Below are positions 51,730 through 61,498 of a DNA stretch of 64,000 nucleotides, one piece after another (positions within the stretch are counted from its first letter, which is position 1; the number at the start of each line of letters is the position of its first letter). The stretch spans positions 7,502,001-7,566,000 of the forward strand of contig NC_062996.1 of assembly GCF_023078275.1 (NCBI RefSeq). Reading direction: 5' to 3'. The position numbers were made by a program, and so were the translations under genes. This stretch comes from Leguminivora glycinivorella. Lineage: Eukaryota > Arthropoda > Insecta > Lepidoptera > Tortricidae. Under the pieces are notes generated by a model. That model saw nothing but the letters and a program-made list of their open reading frames with translations, was not told the DNA's origin and ran no database searches.

Positions 51730-52348
51730 GGCTGGGCGCAGACGGGCGACGCAACAGTTTTGTCTCCGTCGCTCGGTCTATGGGCTAGTATGAAGGTGCG
51801 CACACGGTGCGACGCAACTTTTTTGTCGTAGGGGTCGACGACAGGCCTGCGACGCAACTGTCTCCTTCCCTATGGGTTTCAATGCAAGTGCGCACACGGC
51901 GACAAAACAGTCGTCGGTCGGTTGTCAATGTTGCCAGTTATTCGAAAAAAAAGATAATTTTAAATGCAGATTGTTGAAGACGACATTGATATCTGTCTTT
52001 TAATTGAAGAAGTAGAGGAAAGACTGATTTTATATGACAAGAATTTAAAAGAATATTCCGACAATATTAAGAAAAAACGATGCCGGGATGTAAAATCATC
52101 AAAACTTTTAACTTTTCATTCTGAAGTACCAAAAAATTATTTTAGATAGGCTCTCAATTTCATGAAAAAAGAAAAAGTTGCATCCGAAATATCCAAAGAT
52201 AATAGAATTAGTCTATGGTAATAGCTTTTTAGTAGTCTGTGGTTACGTCGCTGTCGTTCCCGTGTGCGCACCTCGGAGACTGTCGCAAGGGGTGACGACA
52301 GAGACAAAAAAGTCGTCGAGCAACTTTGTCGCCCGTGTGCGCGGAGCC
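51730..52348. mobile_element. Harbinger-like element, copy A (619 bp)
   Basis: The ends are GGCTGGGCGCAGACGGGCGAC-like and the complement of GGCTCCGCGCACACGGGCGA. TTA precedes it. Copy A differs from B-D at several sites (for example GATTGTTGAAG against GATTTTTGAAG). It carries the MADF-like frame at 51964. Confidence 0.75.
51964..52149 (+). CDS. MADF-like N-terminal fragment, copy A (61 codons)
   Basis: It reads MQIVEDDIDICLLIEEVEER, then LILYDKNLKEYSDNIKKKRC. The pattern LI-E-V-x-x-R-x-x-LYDK-x-x-K-x-Y matches the start of MADF domains. Harbinger elements encode a MADF/Myb-like partner of the transposase (family knowledge). The domain is cut off after about 40 residues by an internal deletion, so function is doubtful. 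Confidence 0.5.
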   Translation: MQIVEDDIDICLLIEEVEERLILYDKNLKEYSDNIKKKRCRDVKSSKLLTFHSEVPKNYFR

Positions 52349-52350
52349 TA

Positions 52351-52968
52351 GGCTGGGCGCAGACGGGCGACGCAACAGTTTTGTCTCCGTCGCTCGGTCT
52401 ATGGGCTAGTATGAAGGTGCGCACACGGTGCGACGCAACTTTTTTGTCGTAGGGGTCGACGACAGGCCTGCGACGCAACTGTCTCCTTCCCTATGGGTTT
52501 CAATGCAAGTGCGCACACGGCGACAAAACAGTCGTCGGTCGGTTGTCAATGTTGCCAGTTATTCGAAAAAAAGATAATTGTAAATGCAGATTTTTGAAGA
52601 CGACATTGATATCTGTCTTTTAATTGAAGAAGTAGAGGAAAGACTGATTTTATATGACAAGAATTTAAAAGAATATTCCGACAATATTAAGAAAAAACGA
52701 TGCCGGGTTGTAAAATCATCAAAACTTTTAAACACTCATTCTGAAGTACCAAAAAATTATTTTAGATAGGCTCTCAATTTCATGAAAAAAGAAAAAGTTG
52801 CATCCGAAATATCCAAAGATAATAGAATTAGTCTATGGTAATAGCTTTTTAGTAGTCTGTGGTTACGTCGCTGTCGTTCCCGTGTGCGCACCTCGGAGAC
52901 TGTCGCAAGGGGTGACGACAGAGACAAAAAAGTCGTCGAGCAACTTTGTCGCCCGTGTGCGCGGAGCC
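52351..52968. mobile_element. Harbinger-like element, copy B
   Basis: Head-to-tail with copy A, separated only by TA (52349-52350). Same ends, 618 bp, nearly identical to copies C and D. Confidence 0.78.
52584..52769 (+). CDS. MADF-like fragment, copy B
   Basis: 61 codons, MQIFEDDIDICLLIEEVEER to VPKNYFR. Protein-identical to copies C and D. Confidence 0.5.
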   Translation: MQIFEDDIDICLLIEEVEERLILYDKNLKEYSDNIKKKRCRVVKSSKLLNTHSEVPKNYFR

Positions 52969-52970
52969 TA

Positions 52971-53589
52971 GGCTGGGCGCAGACGGGCGACGCAACAGTT
53001 TTGTCTCCGTCGCTCGGTCTATGGGCTAGTATGAAGGTGCGCACACGGTGCGACGCAACTTTTTTGTCGTAGGGGTCGACGACAGGCCTGCGACGCAACT
53101 GTCTCCTTCCCTATGGGTTTCAATGCAAGTGCGCACACGGCGACAAAACAGTCGTCGGTCGGTTGTCAATGTTGCCAGTTATTCGAAAAAAAAGATAATT
53201 GTAAATGCAGATTTTTGAAGACGACATTGATATCTGTCTTTTAATTGAAGAAGTAGAGGAAAGACTGATTTTATATGACAAGAATTTAAAAGAATATTCC
53301 GACAATATTAAGAAAAAACGATGCCGGGTTGTAAAATCATCAAAACTTTTAAACACTCATTCTGAAGTACCAAAAAATTATTTTAGATAGGCTCTCAATT
53401 TCATGAAAAAAGAAAAAGTTGCATCCGAAATATCCAAAGATAATAGAATTAGTCTATGGTAATAGCTTTTTAGTAGTCTGTGGTTACGTCGCTGTCGTTC
53501 CCGTGTGCGCACCTCGGAGACTGTCGCAAGGGGTGACGACAGAGACAAAAAAGTCGTCGAGCAACTTTGTCGCCCGTGTGCGCGGAGCC
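52971..53589. mobile_element. Harbinger-like element, copy C
   Basis: Head-to-tail with copy B after TA (52969-52970). Followed by TTA, matching the TTA before copy A, so the whole array has one outer 3-bp duplication. Confidence 0.78.
53205..53390 (+). CDS. MADF-like fragment, copy C
   Basis: Same 61-codon frame as copy B. Confidence 0.5.
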   Translation: MQIFEDDIDICLLIEEVEERLILYDKNLKEYSDNIKKKRCRVVKSSKLLNTHSEVPKNYFR

Positions 53590-53653
53590 TTAAAAAAATA
53601 GTGGGTTCAACTTTCATTAGCCAGACTCTATGGCTCCCCACAGACAGTCTTAA

Positions 53654-54272
53654 GGCTGGGCGCAGACGGGCGACGCAACAGTTTTGTCTCCGTCGCTCGG
53701 TCTATGGGCTAGTATGAAGGTGCGCACACGGTGCGACGCAACTTTTTTGTCGTAGGGGTCGACGACAGGCCTGCGACGCAACTGTCTCCTTCCCTATGGG
53801 TTTCAATGCAAGTGCGCACACGGCGACAAAACAGTCGTCGGTCGGTTGTCAATGTTGCCAGTTATTCGAAAAAAAAGATAATTGTAAATGCAGATTTTTG
53901 AAGACGACATTGATATCTGTCTTTTAATTGAAGAAGTAGAGGAAAGACTGATTTTATATGACAAGAATTTAAAAGAATATTCCGACAATATTAAGAAAAA
54001 ACGATGCCGGGTTGTAAAATCATCAAAACTTTTAAACACTCATTCTGAAGTACCAAAAAATTATTTTAGATAGGCTCTCAATTTCATGAAAAAAGAAAAA
54101 GTTGCATCCGAAATATCCAAAGATAATAGAATTAGTCTATGGTAATAGCTTTTTAGTAGTCTGTGGTTACGTCGCTGTCGTTCCCGTGTGCGCACCTCGG
54201 AGACTGTCGCAAGGGGTGACGACAGAGACAAAAAAGTCGTCGAGCAACTTTGTCGCCCGTGTGCGCGGAGCC
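53654..54272. mobile_element. Harbinger-like element, copy D, with TAA target duplication
   Basis: 619 bp inserted in a MITE of known sequence. TAA at 53651-53653 and 54273-54275 proves a 3-bp TAA duplication, diagnostic of PIF/Harbinger. Confidence 0.85.
53888..54073 (+). CDS. MADF-like fragment, copy D
   Basis: Same 61-codon frame as copies B and C. Confidence 0.5.
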   Translation: MQIFEDDIDICLLIEEVEERLILYDKNLKEYSDNIKKKRCRVVKSSKLLNTHSEVPKNYFR

Positions 54273-54439
54273 TAAAAATTCATAATCTTAAAAAAAACTT
54301 GTATGCAATCTGACAGTTCAAACTGACACTGACAAGACACTGACAGATCTGAACTGTCAGATTGCATACAAGTTTTTTTTAAGATTATGAATTTTTAAGA
54401 CTGTCTGTGGGGAGCCTATTACTTATATTTTTATGAACA

Positions 54440-54725
54440 TAACCTACAAGCAAGAGTTACACACTTGACAGTTTTGATTTTGACATAAGTTAAGAAGCTA
54501 ACACACGGCCTTAACGCACCGCCGCGACTTCGAAACTTTTCACGTAAACGTACGTAAATGAAAGCGAGAAAAAAAAAATTTTTGTACAGAATGGCAAAAA
54601 AAAAGAGTAGAAATGGAACTAAAATTGTTTATCATAACAACATCACAAGTGACTCAATAGTTTGCAACACATGCAAAGCGTTTTACATAGACGGTGGCGC
54701 CATTTTTTAGTATCAATACAAAGAC
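54440..54725 (-). promoter_or_regulatory. Conserved upstream region of paralogue 3, displaced
   Basis: Matches 19430-19736 and 27455-27775 (TTTTGACATA(A/C)GTTAAGAAG, GACGGTGGCGCCATTTTTT). About 2.8 kb of transposons now lie between it and the ATG, against a few hundred bases in paralogues 1 and 2. Confidence 0.5.
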
Positions 54726-54730
54726 CTTTA

Positions 54731-54893
54731 GCCTCCCCACAGACGAGTCTTAATTTTCATAATCTTAAAAAAAACTTGTATGCAATCTGACAGTTCAAAC
54801 TGACACTGACAAGACACTGACAGACTTGAACTGTCAAATTGCATACAAGTTTTTTTTAAGATTATGAATTTTTAAGACTGTCTGTGGGGAGCC
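54731..54893. mobile_element. Intact 163-bp palindromic MITE
   Basis: Inverted arms throughout, GCCTCCCCACAGAC to GTCTGTGGGGAGCC. TTA on both sides (54728-54730 and 54894-54896). Confidence 0.8.
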
Positions 54894-54907
54894 TTACAGG
54901 GGACAGC

Positions 54908-55284
54908 CATAGATTTAGAATTATTAAACTAGATTGTTTAGTTAGGTCAAAAAGTGTGTCCACATGAGAGGTAATTGTTTGGGCTGGTGTCCCTCTCGCA
55001 CTTGCTGACAATGTTGACATTATTCAGTGACGTCATCACTGTCATAAATTGGGGATACCAGTCAATTTTCAAAGTTACTACTAAATCTACTAACACCCAA
55101 TTGAAAGTATTTTTTAATTATATAAATCTTTGATTTACTGGCATCAAAATAATTACATTATAATTATTTTTAATTTTTTGATAATATATTGAAACCCTAG
55201 TTTGAATATAACATTAAAATAAAATAAGAAGTTATAAAGTCAGGTAATATACAGATAAAAATACTACTAATATGGGAACCTCAT
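54908..55284. repeat. Left arm of inverted-repeat element split by Copia 2
   Basis: Reverse complement of 61499-61886, from CATAGATTTAGAATTATTAA to GGGAACCTCAT. Carries TGACGTCA at 55028-55035. Confidence 0.8.
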
Positions 55285-55516
55285 TGTGGTGATTCCCACA
55301 GGAGGTCCTTGGAACAATAGGAAGGCACTTTGGTTTATCCGAACGTTATTTATTTATAATTTATTAATATTGATTTACACAAACATGTTTACATGTCGAG
55401 TCCTGTCAAAAGAGTGTCGTTTGAAAACTCAAAAGTCTGCACATAGACAACTGAGATTCCAAACTTAAAACTTGGTCAAGCATGAGTCGATTGCATATTC
55501 AACCTTCACAATAACA
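55285..55516 (-). repeat. Copia 2 3' LTR
   Basis: 232 bp, plus-strand TGTGGTGATTCC to TTCACAATAACA. Confidence 0.9.
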
Positions 55517-55730
55517 CACCCCCTCAATCGACTCTGCTTGAAGCGTTAGTACATACTTTACAACTTTTATCTAATTCTAATACTTTACAACTTTTATTTA
55601 AAAAGGCCACAATCTCATTTCCAGAACAATATATCAAAACTTTCATCCCATTACCAAAAAACAAAAGGTTTCAACAAACGTTATCATCAAATATTAATTA
55701 GTACATATCTACATGTACTCTCAATAATAT

Positions 55731-56205
55731 AAACTCCCACTAATCGACACATCACTACTAATATATAAATAAGTAGTTAATTATTCAGCTCTCGCCTCAT
55801 ATTATTCTTTAAGCTAGGAACACACTACGCGGACGTCCGTCGTAAATCGACCGCGGACGCGACCGAACAGTGTGCACGGAACAAAACATCCGGCGAGCCA
55901 GATTTCGATCGGACGTCCGTGCGCTCAAGGCCACGACCGCGTCCGTCGACCGATAGTTTGCACGGTTATGTGTAATTTCCATTGTCCAGATCCCCGTCCG
56001 CGGTCGATTCACGACGGACGTCCGCGTAGTGTGTTCCTAGCTTTATTCTCCCACTCGATACATCGCTACAAATATATAAATAAACAGTTAATTATTCTAC
56101 TTCTCGCTTTATATTTATCTTTATTCTCCCACTCAATACATCACTACTAATATATAAATTAACTACATCTATCTCCCTTATTTATTCCACCTCTCGACTC
56201 ATATT
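55731..56205. repeat. ~80-bp tandem repeats in Copia 2 3' region
   Basis: Three units share TCCCACT-x-x-TCGA/CAATACATC and TAATATATAAATAA-type phrases (55731-55808, 56044-56122, 56123-56205). The MITE at 55812 separates the first from the others. Confidence 0.6.
55812..56042. mobile_element. CpG-rich MITE in Copia 2 3' region (231 bp)
   Basis: AGCTAGGAACACACTACGCG and its complement at the ends; TTA at 55809-55811 and 56043-56045. It must be younger than the Copia 2 lineage in which it sits, because it interrupts that element's tandem repeats. Confidence 0.8.
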
Positions 56206-56601
56206 ATAATAATATTTGGAATAAATAAAATTTAGAAAAAATACTTAAGGATAACTTCAGAACACTGTGTAAATAATAATTATTAAATGAATGAGTGGTT
56301 TTACTCTTTTTTTTCCAGTTGGTTTGAATTGCTTTTATATTGATTCACTTATCATTAGTACACTTACACCCCCTTAAGTGAATCATTATTAAGCACCCCC
56401 TTAATTCTAACTTTATTTCATGCTTCCAGAATCCTTAAGTTTTCTTTCAATACACATTCCTGTATTATTTTTACACACCCTATAAAAAACTTACATACTA
56501 CGATAATTATAAACAACCCCGACATGAGCCGAAAAATAATTAACGTTCACTTTAGCCCGCACTTATACTACACTCAATGACTCATTTTAGCCACAATATC
56601 A

Positions 56602-59600
56602 CTAAAACACTAATCTTCGTTGACATTTTTCAAACTTTACAGCCGGTAAACTTTTAGTTAGTATATCAGCCAGCTGTGATCCCGTCGGACAGTATTTAAC
56701 TGTAATCTGATTTTCGTCAATTTTCTCTTTTAGGTAATAGTATTTTACGTCTATGTGTTTGCTTCTTCTCCCCATGATTCCTTTTTTCATAAGCCAAATT
56801 GCAGATTGATTATCTACTCTCATCTCAACTTCTAGTTTTTCCTTGGTTATCTCAAAAATCAGATCCCTTATAAATAGTAGTTCTTTACAACATTCTGCTG
56901 CTGCTATGAATTCTGCTTCTGTGCTGCTCAGTGCGACTACTGATTGTTTTCTTGAGCTCCATGCCACTGGTCCACCATTCAGCCAAATCACAAAACCAGA
57001 AGTGCTGCGCCTAGTGTCTGGATCTCCCGCGAAATCCGAATCACAGTAACCCCTGAGTACTTTATCATCTTTATTAAAGTGAATCCCTTTTTCTGTTGAG
57101 CCTTTCAGGAATCGCAAAATTGTCTTAGCATTATTCAAATCATTTAAATTTGGAGAATTTTGATGCCTCGAACAATAACCCACTTGAAAACTAATGTCTG
57201 GTCGCGTTTTATTCGAAAGATATAACAATGACCCTATCATCTCTCGGTAAAGCTCATGAGACTTAGTATCAACCTTTACTGACGGATGCTGTTCTATCAG
57301 AATTGTTGGACATTTACATTCTTTGGCATTGTTTAGATTAAATTTCTTAATGATTTTCTCACTGTATGTTTTCTGAAAAATTTTAATCCCATTTTCATCT
57401 TGCTTAATGTCCAAACCAATGTAATTGGTGACTTCATCTAAGACTCTTAGTTCAAAAGCCTTTCTAATTCTTTCTATTATGTACACTAGATCTTCTTCTT
57501 TCTCTCCAAGAACTAATCCATCATCGACATATACCGCAAGAATAATCTTCCTTTCACCCTCCATAACAAAAATGCATTGATCAAGTTTCATCTGCTTGAA
57601 CCCCATCTTTATTAAAAACTCTGTAAACTTAATATTCCACATTAGTGGAGCTTGTTTCAGACCGTATAAGCTCTTGTTTAGTTTGCATACTTTGCCTTCT
57701 TTGTTGCTATAGCCTTTGGGTACCTTCATGTATATACATTCTTTCAAGTCTCCATGTAAAAAGGCTGTCTTCACATCAAACTGTTTTATTTTTAACCCTT
57801 TTGCCGCTGCAATAGAAAGTAAGATTCTTAAAGACGTACTATTAACTACCGGACTGTACGTCTCGTCATAATCTATTTTGTACTTTTGTTGAAAGCCTCT
57901 TGCAACTAGTCTGGCTTTATATCTGCCATCAGATTTTACTGTAAAAATCCACTTGCTAGTAACTAATTTTCTTCCTTTTGATTCCTGTTCATCCACAAAT
58001 GACCACGTCTTATTTTCTTCAAGTGATTTAATTTCTTCTTTTATTGCCTTTTTCCATTTATCTTTTTCTTTTGATTCTATTGCCTCCTCGTAAGTCAACA
58101 TTGAAGCTTCAGTATCATAATTCATTAAATAATCTTTATATCTATCAGGTAATCTGCGGTCTCTGGCAGGTTGAACTCTTCTATTTTGATTAACAGCACT
58201 ATCAATATTTTGATTTTCAATACTTCCAACTCGATTTTCAACTTCTTCGTTATCAAAAAATTCTTCATTCCCATCATAAAATACTTCATTATTTTCTTCT
58301 TCTTCTTCAATTGTTTCTATTTCATTTGTTTCATTGTCTTTTGTTTTATCTTCATTTGTTTCGCCTTCATTTATTTCACCTTCATTTGTTTCACCTTCAT
58401 TTATTTCACCTTCATTTGTTTCGCCATCATTTATTTCGCCTTCATTTGTTTCGCCATCATTTATTTCGCCTTCATTTGTTCCGCTTTCATTTGTTTCATC
58501 TTCTTTTGTTTCACCTTCTTTTGTTTCATCTTTTGTTTCATCTTCACTTGTTTCGCTTCCTAATCTTCTTAAATGAATAACACCTTCTCGAACATTCTCT
58601 GCATTTCTACTTCTTACTTTTCTTTTTAACATATCACCTTCTCGACTCTTCTCTATATTACTACTTCCTCCAACTCTTCTTGATGTACCTCCTTCTCGAC
58701 CCTCCTCTCCATTGCTACTTGTTTCAATTCTTCTTAATGTATCTCCTTCTCGACCTTCATTACTGTTGACTCTTCTGACCTGATTTTCTTCCTGCCTGTT
58801 TATTTGATCTTCATTTTGTGTTGTGCCTTCTCTAACTGTCTCTTCAGTTTCTTCGTCGATTGTCCAAAGACCTCTAATACTTTCATCATTTTCTTCATTT
58901 GTATATATACCTTGCTCATCTTCATTTATTCTTACATCCCTCGCTCTTACAATTGTTTTTGTTTCATCCACCCATATTTTGTAACCATTCCTGATATAGC
59001 CAATCAGGATTCCCTTTTTGCATCTGACATCTAGCTTTCGTACACCAGAGTTTATTTTATAATAAGTTGTTGAACCAAAACGTCTTACATGTGATACATC
59101 AGGTTTGATGCCAAACCACATCTCTGCTGGAGTTTTGTCTTTGCCTTCTGTAGGACTTCTATTGATTAAGAAACTTGCAGTTATAAGAGCTTCACCCCAT
59201 AGATAATTTGGAACTCGACCATCGAATATTAATGCTCTCGTTCGTTCTAACAAGGTTCTATTCAATCGCTCTGCTTTTCCATTTAATTGAGGAGTGTAGG
59301 GTATTGTTAGATCCATAATTATGCCCTTAGAGCTGCACCAAGACATTAGGTTATTGTTCGAGTATTCTTTTCCGTTGTCGCATCTGATTTTCCTAACTTT
59401 TGTATTGAAATGGTTCTCCGCTAAAGTCACAAACTGTTTTATTTTATCAAAGGCTTCACTTTTAAAAGTAATTAAGTAGACAACACAAAAATGTGTAAAG
59501 TCATCCAAAAAAGTAATAAAATATTTTTTATTATCCCAAGTGGGAATTTCTATCGGACCGCAAATGTCCGTATGGATAATTTCTAAAGGAAATTTTGCTT

Positions 59601-60912
59601 TAATTCTATTATTTTTGAAAGGTTTTCTAGTCATTTTTGCTTTAATGCATATTTCACAAAAGTTTTCTTTATGTTCCCCCCCAATTTTGATACCGTTCAC
59701 CAGTTTAGCTAGACGCGGAACATCCGATACGTGACCCAGCCGACGATGCCAAATATCGGCGTTCTCAGAAAGCAAAACCTCGCGAACAGTGTTAGCAGAA
59801 AATTCTGTTTCATAAAGACCGTTTCTAGTTTTATATCCCGTAAGAATAATGCGATTATATTTCTTTACAGTTACCTTGTTTCCAACGAAGAGTACAGAAG
59901 CTGCATGATCAGTGGTTGAACTTACAGATATCAGGTTTCTAGAAATTGCAGGAACATGTAGTACATCTTCCAGTTCAAAACCATTTGTTTTTATTGTACC
60001 TATGGCTTGTGCGACGAGGTTCTCTGCATTAGCACATCTTATTTCTACATTTACATTTTCTGTGGAGTTAATTACATCATTATTATAGAACATGTGAGAG
60101 GATGCACCCGAATCAATAATGGCTCTAATACTAGTTGTATGCTTCTGTTGTTCACTCACCAGACTAAAAGTGCGACAAAATTTTTCAATGTGTCCCTTCC
60201 TGTTACATTTCCTACATACCTTTGTAGAAAAACATTCACTGGAAGTGTGGCCACTTTTATTGCATGTTGTGCATTTTTTATTATTACAGAATCTCGCAAT
60301 ATGCCCTCGTTGGTTACAATTAAAACAAATTCTTTCATTGCTTTTCATTGCTTCCTCTGTTTGGTGATTTATATCTGAATTGACTACTATTGAATAATTA
60401 TTTTCAACAAGCTTAAGTTCTTTTTGAATTCGTTCGATTAAAATATGAATGGTTTGGTCAGACTTCGGAGTTACCTCCCATACAGTCCTGAAGTAATTTA
60501 ATGTTGAAGGTAAAATGGTCAAAATCTTTTGTATAAGCATGTCATCATTTATTTTATTTGCGGTAGATTCTAGTTCAAAACACATATTTTGCAATTTGCT
60601 AATATCTTGAAGTATATCTCCAGTAAATTTGTAGTTATAAAATTCTATAACTCTGAGGTGACTGTCTTTTTCCACTTTGTAATTGAAGACAATATCTAAT
60701 TTTTCAAAAATATCCTTTGTGGTTGAGCAATTAATCACATAATGTAAAATATTTTCATCTATTGAATTTAAAATATAGTATTTAGCTTTTGCGTCTTTAC
60801 CTTTATCATCGGCTCCAATTCCTTTTGCATCCAGAAATAATTTAGCTAGTTTTCTCCAATTAGAATAATTCGTATTTAATTTCAAAGTCTTTATGTTGTC
60901 CTTGCTGTCCAT
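56602..60912 (-). CDS. Copia 2 Gag-Pol polyprotein (1436 aa, intact)
   Basis: Gag UBN2-like region first (LNTNYSNWRKLAKLFLD). Three zinc knuckles follow near residues 195-245: CFNCNQRGHIARFC, CTTCNKSGHTSSEC, CRKCNRKGHIEKFC. Then protease AIIDSGASSHM (about 265), WHRRLGH, and integrase HTDICGPIEIP with IRCDNGKEYS and LNGKAERLNR. A highly acidic Glu/Thr/Asn-rich linker (about 690-900) includes a 10-residue GEINDGETNE repeat. RT has FDVKTAFLHGDL and YVDDGLV (about 1127). RNase H has DSDFAGDPDTRRSTSG, SSTEAEFIAAAE and SKHIDVKYYYLKEKI. It ends LADILTKSLP. No stop or frameshift. The expected product cleaves itself into particle and replication proteins. Confidence 0.93.
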   Translation of the reverse strand: MDSKDNIKTLKLNTNYSNWRKLAKLFLDAKGIGADDKGKDAKAKYYILNSIDENILHYVINCSTTKDIFEKLDIVFNYKVEKDSHLRVIEFYNYKFTGDILQDISKLQNMCFELESTANKINDDMLIQKILTILPSTLNYFRTVWEVTPKSDQTIHILIERIQKELKLVENNYSIVVNSDINHQTEEAMKSNERICFNCNQRGHIARFCNNKKCTTCNKSGHTSSECFSTKVCRKCNRKGHIEKFCRTFSLVSEQQKHTTSIRAIIDSGASSHMFYNNDVINSTENVNVEIRCANAENLVAQAIGTIKTNGFELEDVLHVPAISRNLISVSSTTDHAASVLFVGNKVTVKKYNRIILTGYKTRNGLYETEFSANTVREVLLSENADIWHRRLGHVSDVPRLAKLVNGIKIGGEHKENFCEICIKAKMTRKPFKNNRIKAKFPLEIIHTDICGPIEIPTWDNKKYFITFLDDFTHFCVVYLITFKSEAFDKIKQFVTLAENHFNTKVRKIRCDNGKEYSNNNLMSWCSSKGIIMDLTIPYTPQLNGKAERLNRTLLERTRALIFDGRVPNYLWGEALITASFLINRSPTEGKDKTPAEMWFGIKPDVSHVRRFGSTTYYKINSGVRKLDVRCKKGILIGYIRNGYKIWVDETKTIVRARDVRINEDEQGIYTNEENDESIRGLWTIDEETEETVREGTTQNEDQINRQEENQVRRVNSNEGREGDTLRRIETSSNGEEGREGGTSRRVGGSSNIEKSREGDMLKRKVRSRNAENVREGVIHLRRLGSETSEDETKDETKEGETKEDETNESGTNEGEINDGETNEGEINDGETNEGEINEGETNEGEINEGETNEDKTKDNETNEIETIEEEEENNEVFYDGNEEFFDNEEVENRVGSIENQNIDSAVNQNRRVQPARDRRLPDRYKDYLMNYDTEASMLTYEEAIESKEKDKWKKAIKEEIKSLEENKTWSFVDEQESKGRKLVTSKWIFTVKSDGRYKARLVARGFQQKYKIDYDETYSPVVNSTSLRILLSIAAAKGLKIKQFDVKTAFLHGDLKECIYMKVPKGYSNKEGKVCKLNKSLYGLKQAPLMWNIKFTEFLIKMGFKQMKLDQCIFVMEGERKIILAVYVDDGLVLGEKEEDLVYIIERIRKAFELRVLDEVTNYIGLDIKQDENGIKIFQKTYSEKIIKKFNLNNAKECKCPTILIEQHPSVKVDTKSHELYREMIGSLLYLSNKTRPDISFQVGYCSRHQNSPNLNDLNNAKTILRFLKGSTEKGIHFNKDDKVLRGYCDSDFAGDPDTRRSTSGFVIWLNGGPVAWSSRKQSVVALSSTEAEFIAAAECCKELLFIRDLIFEITKEKLEVEMRVDNQSAIWLMKKGIMGRRSKHIDVKYYYLKEKIDENQITVKYCPTGSQLADILTKSLPAVKFEKCQRRLVF

Positions 60913-61079
60913 GATGTAATTTACTTACAGTTTTCCTTTAACTATGAAGTTACTCCCGTTGCTAAGGTTATGTTGTCAACAACTGTGGTTGCTAACGTTA
61001 TTCTCGCCGTACGAAAGCTGACTAAATAATGCTGAAAATTGCAAACACTTCCTAGCTTTAAATACAATGTTCCTTAATG

Positions 61080-61098
61080 TTGCGTATGGGCCATAACC
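61080..61098 (-). promoter_or_regulatory. Copia 2 primer binding site
   Basis: Directly after the 5' LTR on the minus strand: GGTTATGGCCCATACGC. Drosophila copia uses GGTTATGGGCCCAG against an internal cut of initiator-Met tRNA (recall); this differs by one base early on. Confidence 0.55.
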
Positions 61099-61330
61099 TG
61101 TGGTGATTCCCACAGGAGGTCCTTGGAACAATAGGAAGGCACTTTGGTTTATCCGAACGTTATTTATTTATAATTTATTAATATTGATTTACACAAACAT
61201 GTTTACATGTCGAGTCCTGTCAAAAGAGTGTCGTTTGAAAACTCAAAAGTCTGCACATAGACAACTGAGATTCCAAACTTAAAACTTGGTCAAGCATGAG
61301 TCGATTGCATATTCAACCTTCACAATAACA
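61099..61330 (-). repeat. Copia 2 5' LTR
   Basis: 232 bp, identical by eye to 55285-55516. Confidence 0.9.
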
Positions 61331-61498
61331 CTCATCCCCTGTAAAGATCTTTGGGGACAGCTCAATCACATTTTTTGCCATACGAAATTAAACCTCATTA
61401 CTGAAACAGAAAGTCGATCGTATCAGACTAGCGAAAACGGTCCACATGAGAGGGCATTGTTTGGGCTGGTGTCCCTCTCGCACGTGTTGCCAGTGTTA

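Larger units (their letters stand above)
51624..53627. mobile_element. Short TIR element split by the Harbinger-like array
   Basis: AGTCTGGCTAATGAAAGTTG at 51624 is mirrored at 53608-53627. Without the array between 51730 and 53589 it would be a ~145-bp MITE. Its right end directly abuts another MITE (53632). Confidence 0.6.
53632..54416. mobile_element. Palindromic MITE interrupted by Harbinger-like copy D
   Basis: The GGCTCCCC...GGGGAGCC MITE, flanked by TAT, is interrupted after 53653. Removing 53654-54272 and one TAA gives 163 bp, the same length as the intact copy at 54731-54893. Confidence 0.85.
55285..61330 (-). mobile_element. Complete Copia-type retrotransposon 2 (6046 bp)
   Basis: LTRs 55285-55516 and 61099-61330 (232 bp each) are identical by eye. 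The 5-bp duplication is CTCAT (55280-55284 and 61331-61335). The right LTR is the 5' one. Next to it on the minus strand is GGTTATGGCCCATACGC, close to the copia-type internal initiator-Met tRNA primer site. One uninterrupted 1436-codon gag-pol frame is present. A MITE (55812-56042) sits in the 3' untranslated part. Likely a young, possibly active insertion. Confidence 0.93.

Noticed and set aside
58171..58580. Plus-strand low-complexity frames (Phe/His/Ser repeats)
   Set aside because: Antisense of the acidic repeat in the Copia 2 polyprotein.
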